The translations under genes and the position numbers were made by a program. Source: Wenzhouxiangella sp. AB-CW3 (GTDB lineage Bacteria; Pseudomonadota; Gammaproteobacteria; Xanthomonadales; Wenzhouxiangellaceae). From it: DNA of 64,000 bases. Shown here in pieces: positions 1-7,196 of the stretch (positions are counted from its first letter, which is position 1; each line of letters begins with the position of its first letter). The notes under the pieces are model-generated. The model was not told the DNA's origin. It saw only the letters and a list, made by a program, of their open reading frames with translations, and searched no databases. The stretch is from NCBI RefSeq assembly GCF_014725735.1, contig NZ_CP061368.1, forward strand, positions 449,225 to 513,224, written 5' to 3'.

Positions 1-1
1 C

Positions 2-334
2 TATCCTGGAGCCGCTTTTCTGGTGGTCGAAAAAGATGGCCAGCCCATCGGCCGCTTGTACCTGCACACAACCGGAAGGGAACTGCGCCTGATGGACATC
101 CTGTTGTTGCCCGAGTGGCGCGGGCATGGCCTGGGCCGACAGTTGCTGGCAGCCGTTGTGCGCATGGCCATGGATGCCAGCCTGCCCGTGACCCTGCATG
201 TCGAGCCGTTCAATCCGGCCCGACGATGGTATCAGCGGCTCGGTTTCGAGTTGCTGGATGAGCGCGGCGTGTACTGGTTCATGCGCTTGCCCGCCGAGCG
301 GCTGGCGCCGGCCCGTCAACTCCTTGTCTGCTGA
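2..334 (+). CDS. GNAT family N-acetyltransferase, 5' end outside window
   Basis: The reading frame is open from base 2 to the stop at 334, so the gene starts upstream of the window. The visible 110 residues carry the acetyl-CoA pyrophosphate-binding loop of the GNAT fold (LLPEWRGHGLGRQLL), preceded by the strand LRLMDILLLPE and followed by the typical C-terminal block NPARRWYQRLGFELLDE. GNAT enzymes transfer an acetyl group from acetyl-CoA to an amine; the substrate cannot be read here. It ends 13 bp from the convergent end of the next gene. Confidence 0.85.
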   Translation, partial: YPGAAFLVVEKDGQPIGRLYLHTTGRELRLMDILLLPEWRGHGLGRQLLAAVVRMAMDASLPVTLHVEPFNPARRWYQRLGFELLDERGVYWFMRLPAERLAPARQLLVC

Positions 335-347
335 CCGGAATCGTTCG

Positions 348-641
348 TCAGGAAAAGGTGATCTCGTAGCGCATGCCGGTCTCATCCGGACCGATCGGCA
401 CCAGAAACAGTTCCAGTTCGCCGTTTTCCGGGTGCACCAGGGTGTGGATGCCCTGCGGCCAGTATCGATTCGGTTCCCCGCAACGCACGATGACGCTGAA
501 AGGCTGGCGTTTGCCGGGGCGCCCCCCGGAGCCTGGCTGGCACTGAACGACAACGGCATTGTGAAGGTTGTCGCCAAAGCGAATCGCGATGGTTTGCCCG
601 ATCAGCGGCGTGAAATCCTCGAGAGTCAGTTGGTCGAGCAT
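348..641 (-). CDS. Small conserved protein of unknown function (DUF6916-like)
   Basis: A 97-residue soluble protein with no signal peptide or membrane segment, starting MLDQLTLEDFTPLIGQTI. The start at 641 is chosen because the N-terminal block MLDQLTLEDF looks like a natural beginning; an in-frame ATG at 689 would add 16 uncharacteristic residues and has no ribosome site. The sequence reminds me of the small DUF6916 proteins sometimes found near tail-collar-type proteins and a GNAT enzyme. That assignment is from memory and tentative. The gene is divergent from glmU, so 642-737 must hold both promoters. Confidence 0.6.
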   Translation of the reverse strand: MLDQLTLEDFTPLIGQTIAIRFGDNLHNAVVVQCQPGSGGRPGKRQPFSVIVRCGEPNRYWPQGIHTLVHPENGELELFLVPIGPDETGMRYEITFS

Positions 642-737
642 GGCTTGGAATGTGCCTCGGCAGGACTGGAAACCATCATGGTAAATCATCGCCGGCTATA
701 CTCTGCCCGTTGCGAACATCTCAGAGGCGAAAGCGCC

Positions 738-2090
738 ATGCTTGAAGTCATTATTCTTGCCGCCGGTGAAGGCAGGCGCATGAACTCGGACCGGCCCAAG
801 GTCTTGCAGCACGTGGGTGGGCGGCCGATGTTGTCCCACTTGGTCGATACTGCCGAGGCACTTGAGCCCCGAGCCATTCACGTGGTCGTGGGGGCGGGTG
901 CCGACCAGGTTCGGCAGGCGCTGGCCAACCGGCCGATCCGCTGGTCGGTGCAGGCGCAGCGTCTGGGTACCGGCCATGCCGCCATGCAGGCTTTGCCGGC
1001 CGTCGACCCCGGTTCACGAGTGCTGGTGCTGCCCGGCGACATGCCGCTGGTACGCCCGGCCACGCTGGCCGGCCTGCTTCAGAATGATGCCGATGTGGCC
1101 GTCTTGAGCTTCATGGCCGACAATCCGACAGGATACGGCCGCATCCTGCGCGATGGCGATGCCGTGTGGGGAATCCGCGAGGAAAAGGACGCCAGTGATG
1201 AAGAACGAACCATTAGAGAGGTCAACAGTGCCGTGCTGGTTGCTGGCGCGGGCGATCTGGCCGGGTGGCTGGACCGCGTTGGTGCCGACAACGCTCAGGG
1301 CGAATACTACCTGACCGATTGCGTGGGGCTGGCGGCCGCTGATGGCCGTCGGGTCGAGGCCGTGGTGGCCGGGGACGCCAGCGAGTTAATGGGAGCCAAC
1401 GACCGGTTGCAGATGGCTGCGCTGGAAGCTGTGTTCCAGCGGCGTGCTCGTCGGGCGCTGCTGGAGCAGGGTGCGGCGCTGGCCGATCCCGATACGGTGC
1501 AGGTGCGTGGCGATGTGGAAGTGGGGCGCGACGTATTCATCGACGTCAATGTCGTGTTGCAGGGTCGCGTCCGGCTGGGTGATGGAGTCAGCGTGGGGCC
1601 CGGCAGTGTGCTCAGCGACTGCGAACTGGCCGCCGGCACCGAGGTGCAGCCGTACTGCGTGATCGAGGGCGCAAAGACAAGCGGTGCGTGCAGCGTTGGT
1701 CCGTTTGCACGCCTGCGAGCCGGCACGGAGCTGGCCGAGGGCGTCAAGATCGGCAATTTCGTCGAAACCAAGAATGCCCGACTGGAAGCCGGGGCCAAGG
1801 CCTCCCACCTGAGCTATGTCGGCGATGCCGCGGTGGGAGCAGCGGTCAATCTCGGCGCCGGCACCATCACATGCAACTATGACGGGGTCAACAAGCACCA
1901 GACGATCATTGGCGAGCGCGCCTTTGTCGGCTCGAACACCAGCCTGGTGGCTCCGGTCGAGATTGGTGCCGGCGCCACCATTGGCGCCGGCAGCGTGATA
2001 AGCAGCGATGCGCCCGCCGGGCAGCTGACCCTGTCTCGAGCCCGCCAGCGCAGCATTTCGGGCTGGAAGCGGCCTGAGAAAAAACCCTGA
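738..2090 (+). CDS. glmU: Bifunctional UDP-N-acetylglucosamine pyrophosphorylase / glucosamine-1-phosphate N-acetyltransferase
   Basis: GlmU acetylates glucosamine-1-phosphate and then uridylates it to UDP-GlcNAc, the cytoplasmic precursor of peptidoglycan and lipid A. The 450-residue product (family about 456) begins with the nucleotidyltransferase signature LAAGEGRRMNSDRPKVL, has GTGHAAMQ in the uridyl pocket, and from about residue 245 consists of left-handed beta-helix hexapeptide repeats including NLGAGTITCNYDG. The frame stays open upstream to 198, but the ATG at 738 gives the family N-terminus and has AGAGGCGA 8 bases upstream. lpxA and lpxB, which use UDP-GlcNAc, lie at the other end of the window. 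Confidence 0.97.
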   Translation: MLEVIILAAGEGRRMNSDRPKVLQHVGGRPMLSHLVDTAEALEPRAIHVVVGAGADQVRQALANRPIRWSVQAQRLGTGHAAMQALPAVDPGSRVLVLPGDMPLVRPATLAGLLQNDADVAVLSFMADNPTGYGRILRDGDAVWGIREEKDASDEERTIREVNSAVLVAGAGDLAGWLDRVGADNAQGEYYLTDCVGLAAADGRRVEAVVAGDASELMGANDRLQMAALEAVFQRRARRALLEQGAALADPDTVQVRGDVEVGRDVFIDVNVVLQGRVRLGDGVSVGPGSVLSDCELAAGTEVQPYCVIEGAKTSGACSVGPFARLRAGTELAEGVKIGNFVETKNARLEAGAKASHLSYVGDAAVGAAVNLGAGTITCNYDGVNKHQTIIGERAFVGSNTSLVAPVEIGAGATIGAGSVISSDAPAGQLTLSRARQRSISGWKRPEKKP

Positions 2091-2182
2091 CAAGGTTGGC
2101 TAAATCCGGTCAGCTGCGGTACGCTCTGCGAGGACCCGCCATCGGCTTTGCCGGCGGCTACAAAAGTAAGGAGGACTAGCTC

Positions 2183-2557
2183 ATGGATGAGAACCAGACC
2201 GAAACGCCAGCCGAACCCGAGGACCGCGAGACCCGAAACTGGGCCATGGCCCTGCACCTGTCACTGCTCAGCGGCCTGGTCGTGCCCCTGGCCGGCCTGA
2301 TCGTGCCGGTGGTCATTTACCTGATCAAGAAGGACTCCCTGCCCGGTCTGGTGCCGCATGGTCATGTGGTGTTCAACTGGATCGTCAGTGCCCTGATTTA
2401 TGCCGTGGTGAGCCTCGTGCTGGTCGTAGTCGGGATCGGAATCTTGTTGCTGGCCGCCCTCGCCCTTCTCAGCATCGTCTTTCCGATCATCGGTGGCATC
2501 AAGGCCACGGAAGGCGAGGTATGGGGCTACCCGCTTTCAATTCGTTTTTTCAAGTAG
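2183..2557 (+). CDS. DUF4870 family small membrane protein
   Basis: A 124-residue protein with an acidic 20-residue N-terminus (MDENQTETPAEPEDRETRNW) followed by three or four hydrophobic helices. It has the family pattern of an AMALHLS-type first segment, LIVPVVIYLIKKD and the C-terminal GGIKATEGEVWGYPLSIRF. DUF4870 (Tic20-like) proteins have no established role. A strong ribosome site AAGGAGGA precedes the ATG. The gene follows glmU after 92 bp on the same strand. Confidence 0.8.
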   Translation: MDENQTETPAEPEDRETRNWAMALHLSLLSGLVVPLAGLIVPVVIYLIKKDSLPGLVPHGHVVFNWIVSALIYAVVSLVLVVVGIGILLLAALALLSIVFPIIGGIKATEGEVWGYPLSIRFFK

Positions 2558-2577
2558 TACGACCAAGGAGGTCAGTT

Positions 2578-2615
2578 CCGACGACGGGCCGTTGAATTAT
2601 CCGGTTCGTCGTCGG
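2578..2615 (+). repeat. Inverted repeat in the desaturase leader
   Basis: CCGACGACG at 2578-2586 is the exact reverse complement of CGTCGTCGG at 2607-2615, giving a 9-bp stem with a 20-base loop just before the desaturase ATG (2627). A consensus ribosome-binding sequence AAGGAGG at 2565-2571 lies upstream of the stem and 55 bases from the ATG, with no in-frame start nearby. Any regulatory role is inference. Confidence 0.45.
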
Positions 2616-2626
2616 TCGAAGATTGC

Positions 2627-3772
2627 ATGAAACAATCCAGCTCTCACTCTTCTGTTCGGCCGCCGCTGGTGCGCTCGAACGTCATTTTCTTCGTTGTCAT
2701 CAATCTTCTGGGCCTGGTTGCGGCTCCGCTTTGGGGGCTTGCGGTCGGGTTCAGTGGCTGGGCCTGGCTGGCCTGCGGGGTTCTGCTGCTGCTGTCCGGG
2801 CTGTCGATTACTGCCGGCTACCACCGCCTGTGGTCGCACCGCACCTACCGCGCGGCCTGGCCACTGCGGCTGTTTTTCGCCGTGTTCGGGACGTTTTCCC
2901 TGCAGAATTCGATTCTGGTCTGGGCTGCCCGTCACCGGATTCATCATCGGCACGTCGATGATGTGAATGAAGATCCGCATTCGATCAAGTCGGGTTTCTG
3001 GCACGCGCACATGGGCTGGATGATTCGTGACTGGCCCACCAGCAAGATCGATTTCGATCAGGTGCGTGACCTGGAGCAGGATCCCATTGTCATGTGGCAG
3101 CATCGTCTTTACTGGCCGCTGACCTGGCTGTTCAATCTCGGTGTGCCGGTGGCGCTGGGGCTGCTTGTCGGCGAGGTGATCGGCATGGTGCTGCTGGCCG
3201 GTGCCTTCCGCCTGGCCTTCTCCCAGCACTGCACCTTCTTTATCAATTCGCTGGCTCACACCTGGGGCAAGCGGGTTTACAGCAATGAGAACACCGCGCG
3301 CGATAATGGCGTCATTGCCCTGCTGACCTGGGGTGAGGGCTACCACAACTTCCACCACGCCTTTCAGTACGACTACCGCAACGGCGTGCGCTGGTGGCAA
3401 TTCGATCCGGGCAAGTGGCTGATCGCGGCCTGTTCCTGGATCGGTCTGGCCTACGAGCTCAAGCGGGTGCCTGCATTCAGGATTCGGCGCGCGCGCCTGC
3501 AGGTGCTGTTCCGGCAGCTGGAGTCGCGAGTGGCCAGCGGCCAGGTGCATGAGACCTGGGCAGAAGCCTTTGAACGCGAATACCAGCAATTCAAGGAGAC
3601 CGTGGCCCAGTGGCAGGCGATCCAGGCCGAACGCGTGCAGGCCGGCAAGCATGCCTTGCGTGATCGCTGGCACCGCACCGCCTTCCGAACGCGCTACAAG
3701 GAACTTGAGTACCGCCTGAAAATGCAGACTCGTCGCCTGGCCACACTGCAGCGCGCAGCCACGGCCGCCTGA
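2627..3772 (+). CDS. Membrane fatty acid (acyl-CoA type) delta-9 desaturase
   Basis: An integral-membrane di-iron desaturase that would introduce a double bond into saturated acyl chains. The three histidine boxes are complete: HRLWSH (residues 66-71), HRIHHRH (103-109) and HNFHH (240-244), with hydrophobic pairs around residues 18-62 and 160-200, matching the stearoyl-CoA desaturase class. At 381 residues it is at the usual length, with a charged alpha-helical C-terminal tail (about 290-381) rich in Arg and Gln. No good ribosome site lies directly before the ATG. It converges on tatD. Confidence 0.93.
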   Translation: MKQSSSHSSVRPPLVRSNVIFFVVINLLGLVAAPLWGLAVGFSGWAWLACGVLLLLSGLSITAGYHRLWSHRTYRAAWPLRLFFAVFGTFSLQNSILVWAARHRIHHRHVDDVNEDPHSIKSGFWHAHMGWMIRDWPTSKIDFDQVRDLEQDPIVMWQHRLYWPLTWLFNLGVPVALGLLVGEVIGMVLLAGAFRLAFSQHCTFFINSLAHTWGKRVYSNENTARDNGVIALLTWGEGYHNFHHAFQYDYRNGVRWWQFDPGKWLIAACSWIGLAYELKRVPAFRIRRARLQVLFRQLESRVASGQVHETWAEAFEREYQQFKETVAQWQAIQAERVQAGKHALRDRWHRTAFRTRYKELEYRLKMQTRRLATLQRAATAA

Positions 3773-3836
3773 GCTGCGGCCTTTAGGCGCTGGAGGGGGC
3801 AGGGCGACATCCCTGCCTGAGCGCTTTTCGGTTTCT

Positions 3837-4628
3837 TCAAGCCGGCAAGCTGAAGAATTCCCGGGCGCAGGCCGTGGTTTGCGCGGCCAGTTGCTGCGGC
3901 GTCACGCCACGACACGCGGCCACGGTGCCGGCAATCCAAGGCAGCCACCTGGGCTCGTTGCGATGCGTGCGCACCTTGGGGCGCAGGTTTCTCGGCTTCA
4001 GATAGGGCGCGTCGGTTTCGATCATCAGGCGGTCTGCCGGGATCTCGTCGACGAACTCCTTGAGGTGGTGGCCGCGGCGCTCGTCGCAGATCCATCCGGT
4101 GATGCCGATGTGACAGTCCAGGGCCAGGTAGTCCAGCATGGCCTCACGGGTGTCGGTAAAGCAGTGCACCACGACGTGAGACAGGTGCGGCCTGAATTCG
4201 CGCAGAATGGCCAGAAAGTCGGCATGGGCGTCGCGCTGGTGAAGAAATACGGGCTTGCCGCAGGCCACGGCCAGCTCTAGCTGACGCTCGAAGGCCTTCT
4301 TCTGCGCCGGGCGGGGCGAGAAGTCGCGAAAATAATCCAGGCCGCATTCGCCGACGGCCACGACGGGTTGTTCGGTATGTAGATCGGCCAGCACGCTCTC
4401 GGTCTCGCTGGTGAATTCGGCCGCCAGGTGAGGGTGTACTCCCGCAGTGGCGAACAGAACGCCCTCGTGCCGCCGGGCCAGTTTCAGCGCCTCGATGCTG
4501 CCCGCTTCGGATGCGCCGGTGACGACCATCCGGGTCACGCCGACGTCTCGTGCGCCGGCGATGACCTCGTCGCGATCCTTGCCAAAGCTGTCGTGGGTGA
4601 GGTTGCACCCGATGTCTATCAATTCCAT
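3837..4628 (-). CDS. tatD: TatD family metal-dependent hydrolase / 3'-5' DNase
   Basis: A 263-residue TIM-barrel hydrolase. The N-terminus MELIDIGCNLTHDSFGKDRDEV matches TatD itself rather than the YcfH paralogues. Metal-binding motifs are visible: GVHPH, GECGLDYFRD, FLHQRDAH, HCFTD and ETDAPYL. TatD proteins are Mg-dependent exonucleases linked to DNA repair and quality control. The ATG at 4628 is chosen over an upstream extension to 4847 because it starts the conserved first strand. Confidence 0.93.
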   Translation of the reverse strand: MELIDIGCNLTHDSFGKDRDEVIAGARDVGVTRMVVTGASEAGSIEALKLARRHEGVLFATAGVHPHLAAEFTSETESVLADLHTEQPVVAVGECGLDYFRDFSPRPAQKKAFERQLELAVACGKPVFLHQRDAHADFLAILREFRPHLSHVVVHCFTDTREAMLDYLALDCHIGITGWICDERRGHHLKEFVDEIPADRLMIETDAPYLKPRNLRPKVRTHRNEPRWLPWIAGTVAACRGVTPQQLAAQTTACAREFFSLPA

Positions 4629-4681
4629 GGCGCGGGATTGTAACCGCTGCCAGGCGCATCGGAGAGCGCCTGCATGGGATT

Positions 4682-5116
4682 TCAGAGACGAAGGTGCAGT
4701 TTCAGGCCGGCTTGATCCCGGGGGCGTGTCAGGTCGGCCAGGGTGTACTGGTCGAGGGTTTCCCTGAATCGGGTCAGGGCCTCGTCGAGCATGCCCGGCA
4801 GGCGGCAGACCGGCGTGATGACGCAGGCATTGTCCGGTCGGAAGCATTCAACCAGGCGAAAATCCGATTCGACCCGCGAGACCAGCTGACCAATGCGGAT
4901 GTTGCCCGGATCGCGGGCCAGCTCGATGCCGCCGCCGGCGCCCCGGGTCGAGCGGACGTAACCCAGGGTGACAAGTTGGTGGACCACCTTCATCAGATGG
5001 TTGCGGCTGATGCCGTAAGTTTCGGCAATCTGCTGAATCGTGGCGCGCTCGGGCCTGATCAGTGCCAGGTAGATCAGCACGCGCAACGCCAGGTCGGTGT
5101 GCAGGGTCAGGCGCAT
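4682..5116 (-). CDS. nsrR: Rrf2-family nitric oxide-sensitive repressor
   Basis: A 144-residue winged-helix Rrf2 protein. HTDLALRVLIYLAL at the N-terminus and GISRNHLMKVVHQL in the recognition helix match NsrR closely. The [Fe-S] ligands are present as C91, C98 and C104 (CFRPDNACVITPVC), two residues wider than the Escherichia coli C91/C96/C102 spacing, and D8, a ligand in some NsrR proteins, is kept. NsrR represses NO-detoxification genes until NO attacks the cluster. It is the last gene of a DUF454-nnrS-nsrR operon, 6 bp after nnrS, which implies autoregulation. Confidence 0.9.
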   Translation of the reverse strand: MRLTLHTDLALRVLIYLALIRPERATIQQIAETYGISRNHLMKVVHQLVTLGYVRSTRGAGGGIELARDPGNIRIGQLVSRVESDFRLVECFRPDNACVITPVCRLPGMLDEALTRFRETLDQYTLADLTRPRDQAGLKLHLRL

Positions 5117-5122
5117 GTCAGG

Positions 5123-6328
5123 TTATCCCGGTTTGCCGTCGGCTCGCGGCTGGCTGAGAATCGGCCAGTAGGCGATGACGAAGATCAGGAAGGCCACAAT
5201 CCAGGCCAGCCCCGCGGCAATCACGGTGGGTCGATAGGGCAACCATTCCAGTGCCCCGGCCAGCCTCAGGATTGCCGCGGCGATGACCAGCCAGTAGCCC
5301 GGAACCATGACGGCCGGCAGTTCAAGTGGGCGACCGGTATGCCCCAGGCACACGCGGGTCATGACGCCGAGTATCAGAATTCCCATGGCGCCAGTACCCA
5401 GCGCATGTAGCCACGCTGAGGGTCCGATGGCATCGATCCAGGGCGAGAATCCCATCAGGAGCAGACCCAGCGGAATCCAGGCATAGCCCAGGTGAAGCAT
5501 CCACATCAAGGGATCGCTGCGGACCTGCCAGCCGGCCCAGCCGGCCAGTCGTAGCGCATTGGCGGCTCCGGCCAGGAGTGCAATGGCCCCGGTCCAGGCC
5601 CAGGGCGCGCCGGCCAGAATCATGGCCAGCAGGACCAGCACCGAGATCATGGACGCCGAATCGACGACCCCGAATGATTTCACCGCGGTTGGCTGTCTGC
5701 CGGTGCGCAGCAGCCAGTTGCGCGTGAAGGCCGGCGTAATGCGCCCGCCAATGACGACCATCAGCACCACGACCAGCATTATCGTGCCCCACTCGGCGCG
5801 TTGAATCAGGCCCGGTCTGCCATCGAGGACCCCGATATGGAAGAGCAGGTTGGCCAGCCAGAGCAGCCCGATCAGACCGACCAGGGCATAGTTGCGCCGA
5901 TTGCCGGCGGCATGAATGACGCGTCCCGCGTAGACCGCCACGGCCAGCAGGAAAGACAGGTCGATGGCAGCTACCAGCCACCCCGGCAGCCAGGCCGCCG
6001 TCCACATGGCCATTCTGCCGGCCAGCCAGAGCCCGAACAGGGCCATCAGGCCGCGCCCCGAAAGCGGCGCAGCACCGGTCCAGTTGCACATGGCCGTCAG
6101 CAGGAATCCGGCAATGGCGGCTGCCACCATGCCAAAAAGCATTTCGTGGCTGTGCCACTGTACGGGCGACATGCTCTCCGGCAGCGGCCAGCCGTCAAAC
6201 CAGGCACCCAGCCAGTAGGCGATCACTGCGATCGCGTAGAGCCCGGTGGCCAGGAAGAACGGTCGAAATGGGCTGGCCCACAGCGAGAACGTTGTCGTGG
6301 AGTCGGATGCTAAGGACTGGGTCGACAT
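5123..6328 (-). CDS. nnrS: NnrS family haem-copper membrane protein, NO stress
   Basis: A 401-residue polytopic protein with about 12 hydrophobic helices and NnrS-family signatures: an N-terminal LWASPFRPFFLATGLYA block, the HSHEMLFGMVAAAIAGFLLTA motif with conserved histidines, and LHALGTGAMGILILGVMTRV near the C-terminus. NnrS proteins are NO-responsive and protect against nitrosative stress and iron-NO complex accumulation; the biochemical reaction is not settled. Its start overlaps the end of the DUF454 gene by 19 bp, so the two are translationally linked, and nsrR follows directly. Confidence 0.92.
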   Translation of the reverse strand: MSTQSLASDSTTTFSLWASPFRPFFLATGLYAIAVIAYWLGAWFDGWPLPESMSPVQWHSHEMLFGMVAAAIAGFLLTAMCNWTGAAPLSGRGLMALFGLWLAGRMAMWTAAWLPGWLVAAIDLSFLLAVAVYAGRVIHAAGNRRNYALVGLIGLLWLANLLFHIGVLDGRPGLIQRAEWGTIMLVVVLMVVIGGRITPAFTRNWLLRTGRQPTAVKSFGVVDSASMISVLVLLAMILAGAPWAWTGAIALLAGAANALRLAGWAGWQVRSDPLMWMLHLGYAWIPLGLLLMGFSPWIDAIGPSAWLHALGTGAMGILILGVMTRVCLGHTGRPLELPAVMVPGYWLVIAAAILRLAGALEWLPYRPTVIAAGLAWIVAFLIFVIAYWPILSQPRADGKPG

Positions 6329-6729
6329 GTCGGCGCGGATGCAGTTCGGGTGGCCGGCAGGGAGGGCCGGGACAGAATGAAGGTGGCCACCGCCATGAAA
6401 AAGAGCGTCAGACCGGCCAGTATCCGCCCGTCAATACCCAGAACCCAGAGCGTGATCCAACTCAAAGCCAGCAACAGGCAGGCCGTCAGTTTGGCCCCGG
6501 CCGGAATGGCGCGATGCCGCTGCCAGGCGCGAATCGAGGGCCCGTAGCGTGGATGGCGATACAGCCACCAACGCAACCGGGGCGAAGAACGCGTCGCCGC
6601 CCAGGCCGCCACCAGCAGGAATGGAGTCGTTGGCAGCAGGGGAACGACCACACCGATGCCGCCCACCCCCACACAGGCGTAGGCCAGCATCATGTACAGC
6701 AACTGGCTGGGTTGACGCCGAATGGTCAT
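6310..6729 (-). CDS. DUF454 (YbaN-like) small inner-membrane protein
   Basis: A 139-residue membrane protein with the DUF454 pattern: first helix ACVGVGGIGVVVPLLPTTPFLL, then a charged loop RSSPRLRWWLYRHPRYGPSI, then two more helices (about residues 82-118). YbaN-type proteins have no proven function. It is the first gene of the operon with nnrS and nsrR and lies 24 bp behind the predicted NsrR operator, which suggests a role connected with NO or redox stress. Conserved Pro-Thr-Thr-Pro and Arg-His-Pro motifs are present. Confidence 0.87.
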   Translation of the reverse strand: MTIRRQPSQLLYMMLAYACVGVGGIGVVVPLLPTTPFLLVAAWAATRSSPRLRWWLYRHPRYGPSIRAWQRHRAIPAGAKLTACLLLALSWITLWVLGIDGRILAGLTLFFMAVATFILSRPSLPATRTASAPTCRPSP

Positions 6730-6752
6730 TCGGAACTTCCTGCACTCAAAAC

Positions 6753-6769
6753 ATGCAACAAGAATACAT
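6753..6769 (-). promoter_or_regulatory. Predicted NsrR operator
   Basis: ATGCAACAAGAATACAT is a 17-base imperfect palindrome of the form ATGYAnn-n3-nnTRCAT. The right half AATACAT fits the NsrR half-site AATRCAT exactly; the left half keeps ATGCA. It lies 24-40 bp upstream of the DUF454 start, where a repressor would block promoter access. The operon it precedes ends with nsrR itself. The site was read by eye against the known NsrR consensus. Confidence 0.65.
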
Positions 6770-6864
6770 TATTGTTTGAAAGGTGGCAATGGCTGCCAGA
6801 CGACAACCCCCCCCCAAGGCTTCGCAGGGTTTTTCCAGGGCCGTGCCGGCCTTCACCGTGCGAG

Positions 6865-6900
6865 GCCCCGGATAATCGCGCGGTGCGCGATTTCCGGGGC
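6865..6900. repeat. Strong hairpin upstream of tRNA-Thr
   Basis: GCCCCGGA (6865-6872) pairs with TCCGGGGC (6893-6900), and an inner TCGCGC/GCGCGA pair (6876-6881, 6885-6890) closes a 3-base loop. The region 6770-6998 between the NsrR site and the tRNA otherwise holds no convincing gene. The hairpin has no adjoining T-run, so it looks more like a REP-type palindrome than an intrinsic terminator. Confidence 0.5.
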
Positions 6901-6998
6901 GACGGCGAAGAGCCCGCTATCCTCAGATCCCACTTCTCACCCGGGCCGAGAAACGAGTAAAATAGCCACCCTCGCCACCCAAGGCGACGCAGACCACC

Positions 6999-7074
6999 GC
7001 CGGCTTAGCTCAGTTGGTAGAGCGGCTGATTTGTAATCAGTAGGTCGGGAGTTCGAATCTCTCAGCCGGCACCA
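6999..7074 (+). tRNA. tRNA-Thr (anticodon UGU)
   Basis: A complete 76-nt cloverleaf. The acceptor stem GCCGGCT (6999-7005) pairs with AGCCGGC (7064-7070), with discriminator A and an encoded CCA at 7072-7074. The D-arm contains AGCTCAGTTGGTAGAGC, the anticodon loop is TTTGTAA with anticodon TGT, and the T-loop is GTTCGAATC. It decodes ACA and by wobble ACG. The sequence closely parallels enterobacterial tRNA-Thr(UGU). No other tRNA is beside it. Confidence 0.98.
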
Positions 7075-7087
7075 GATTCAGGAAAGT

Positions 7088-7112
7088 GCCCCATTGTTGG
7101 ATGGGGCGTTTT
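7088..7112 (+). terminator. Intrinsic terminator after tRNA-Thr
   Basis: GCCCCAT (7088-7094) and ATGGGGC (7101-7107) form a 7-bp GC-rich stem with a 6-base loop, followed by GTTTTC. It begins 14 bases after the tRNA CCA end, the position expected for a monocistronic tRNA terminator. Confidence 0.8.
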
Positions 7113-7128
7113 CGTGTCCGCAGCCTCA

Positions 7129-7143
7129 ATTCGAACTCCCGAC
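7129..7143 (-). repeat. Inverted copy of the tRNA-Thr T-arm
   Basis: ATTCGAACTCCCGAC at 7129-7143 is the exact reverse complement of bases 7044-7058 inside the tRNA (variable loop and T-arm). The copy lies 55 bases beyond the tRNA end and after its terminator. It could be the remnant of an integration event at the tRNA or a chance stem; no integrase is nearby. Confidence 0.5.
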
Positions 7144-7196
7144 AAATAACGATCGCTGGAGCGCAGCGACAGCCCGAAGGGTAAGTTTGTAATGAA

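Noticed and set aside
198..737. Long frame upstream of glmU that would give a 630-residue fusion
   Set aside because: It covers the GNAT gene end and the divergent small gene. The ATG at 738 has a ribosome site and the family N-terminus.
2597..3673. Minus-strand 358-residue ORF opposite the desaturase
   Set aside because: The desaturase histidine boxes prove the plus strand; the antisense frame has no recognisable motif.
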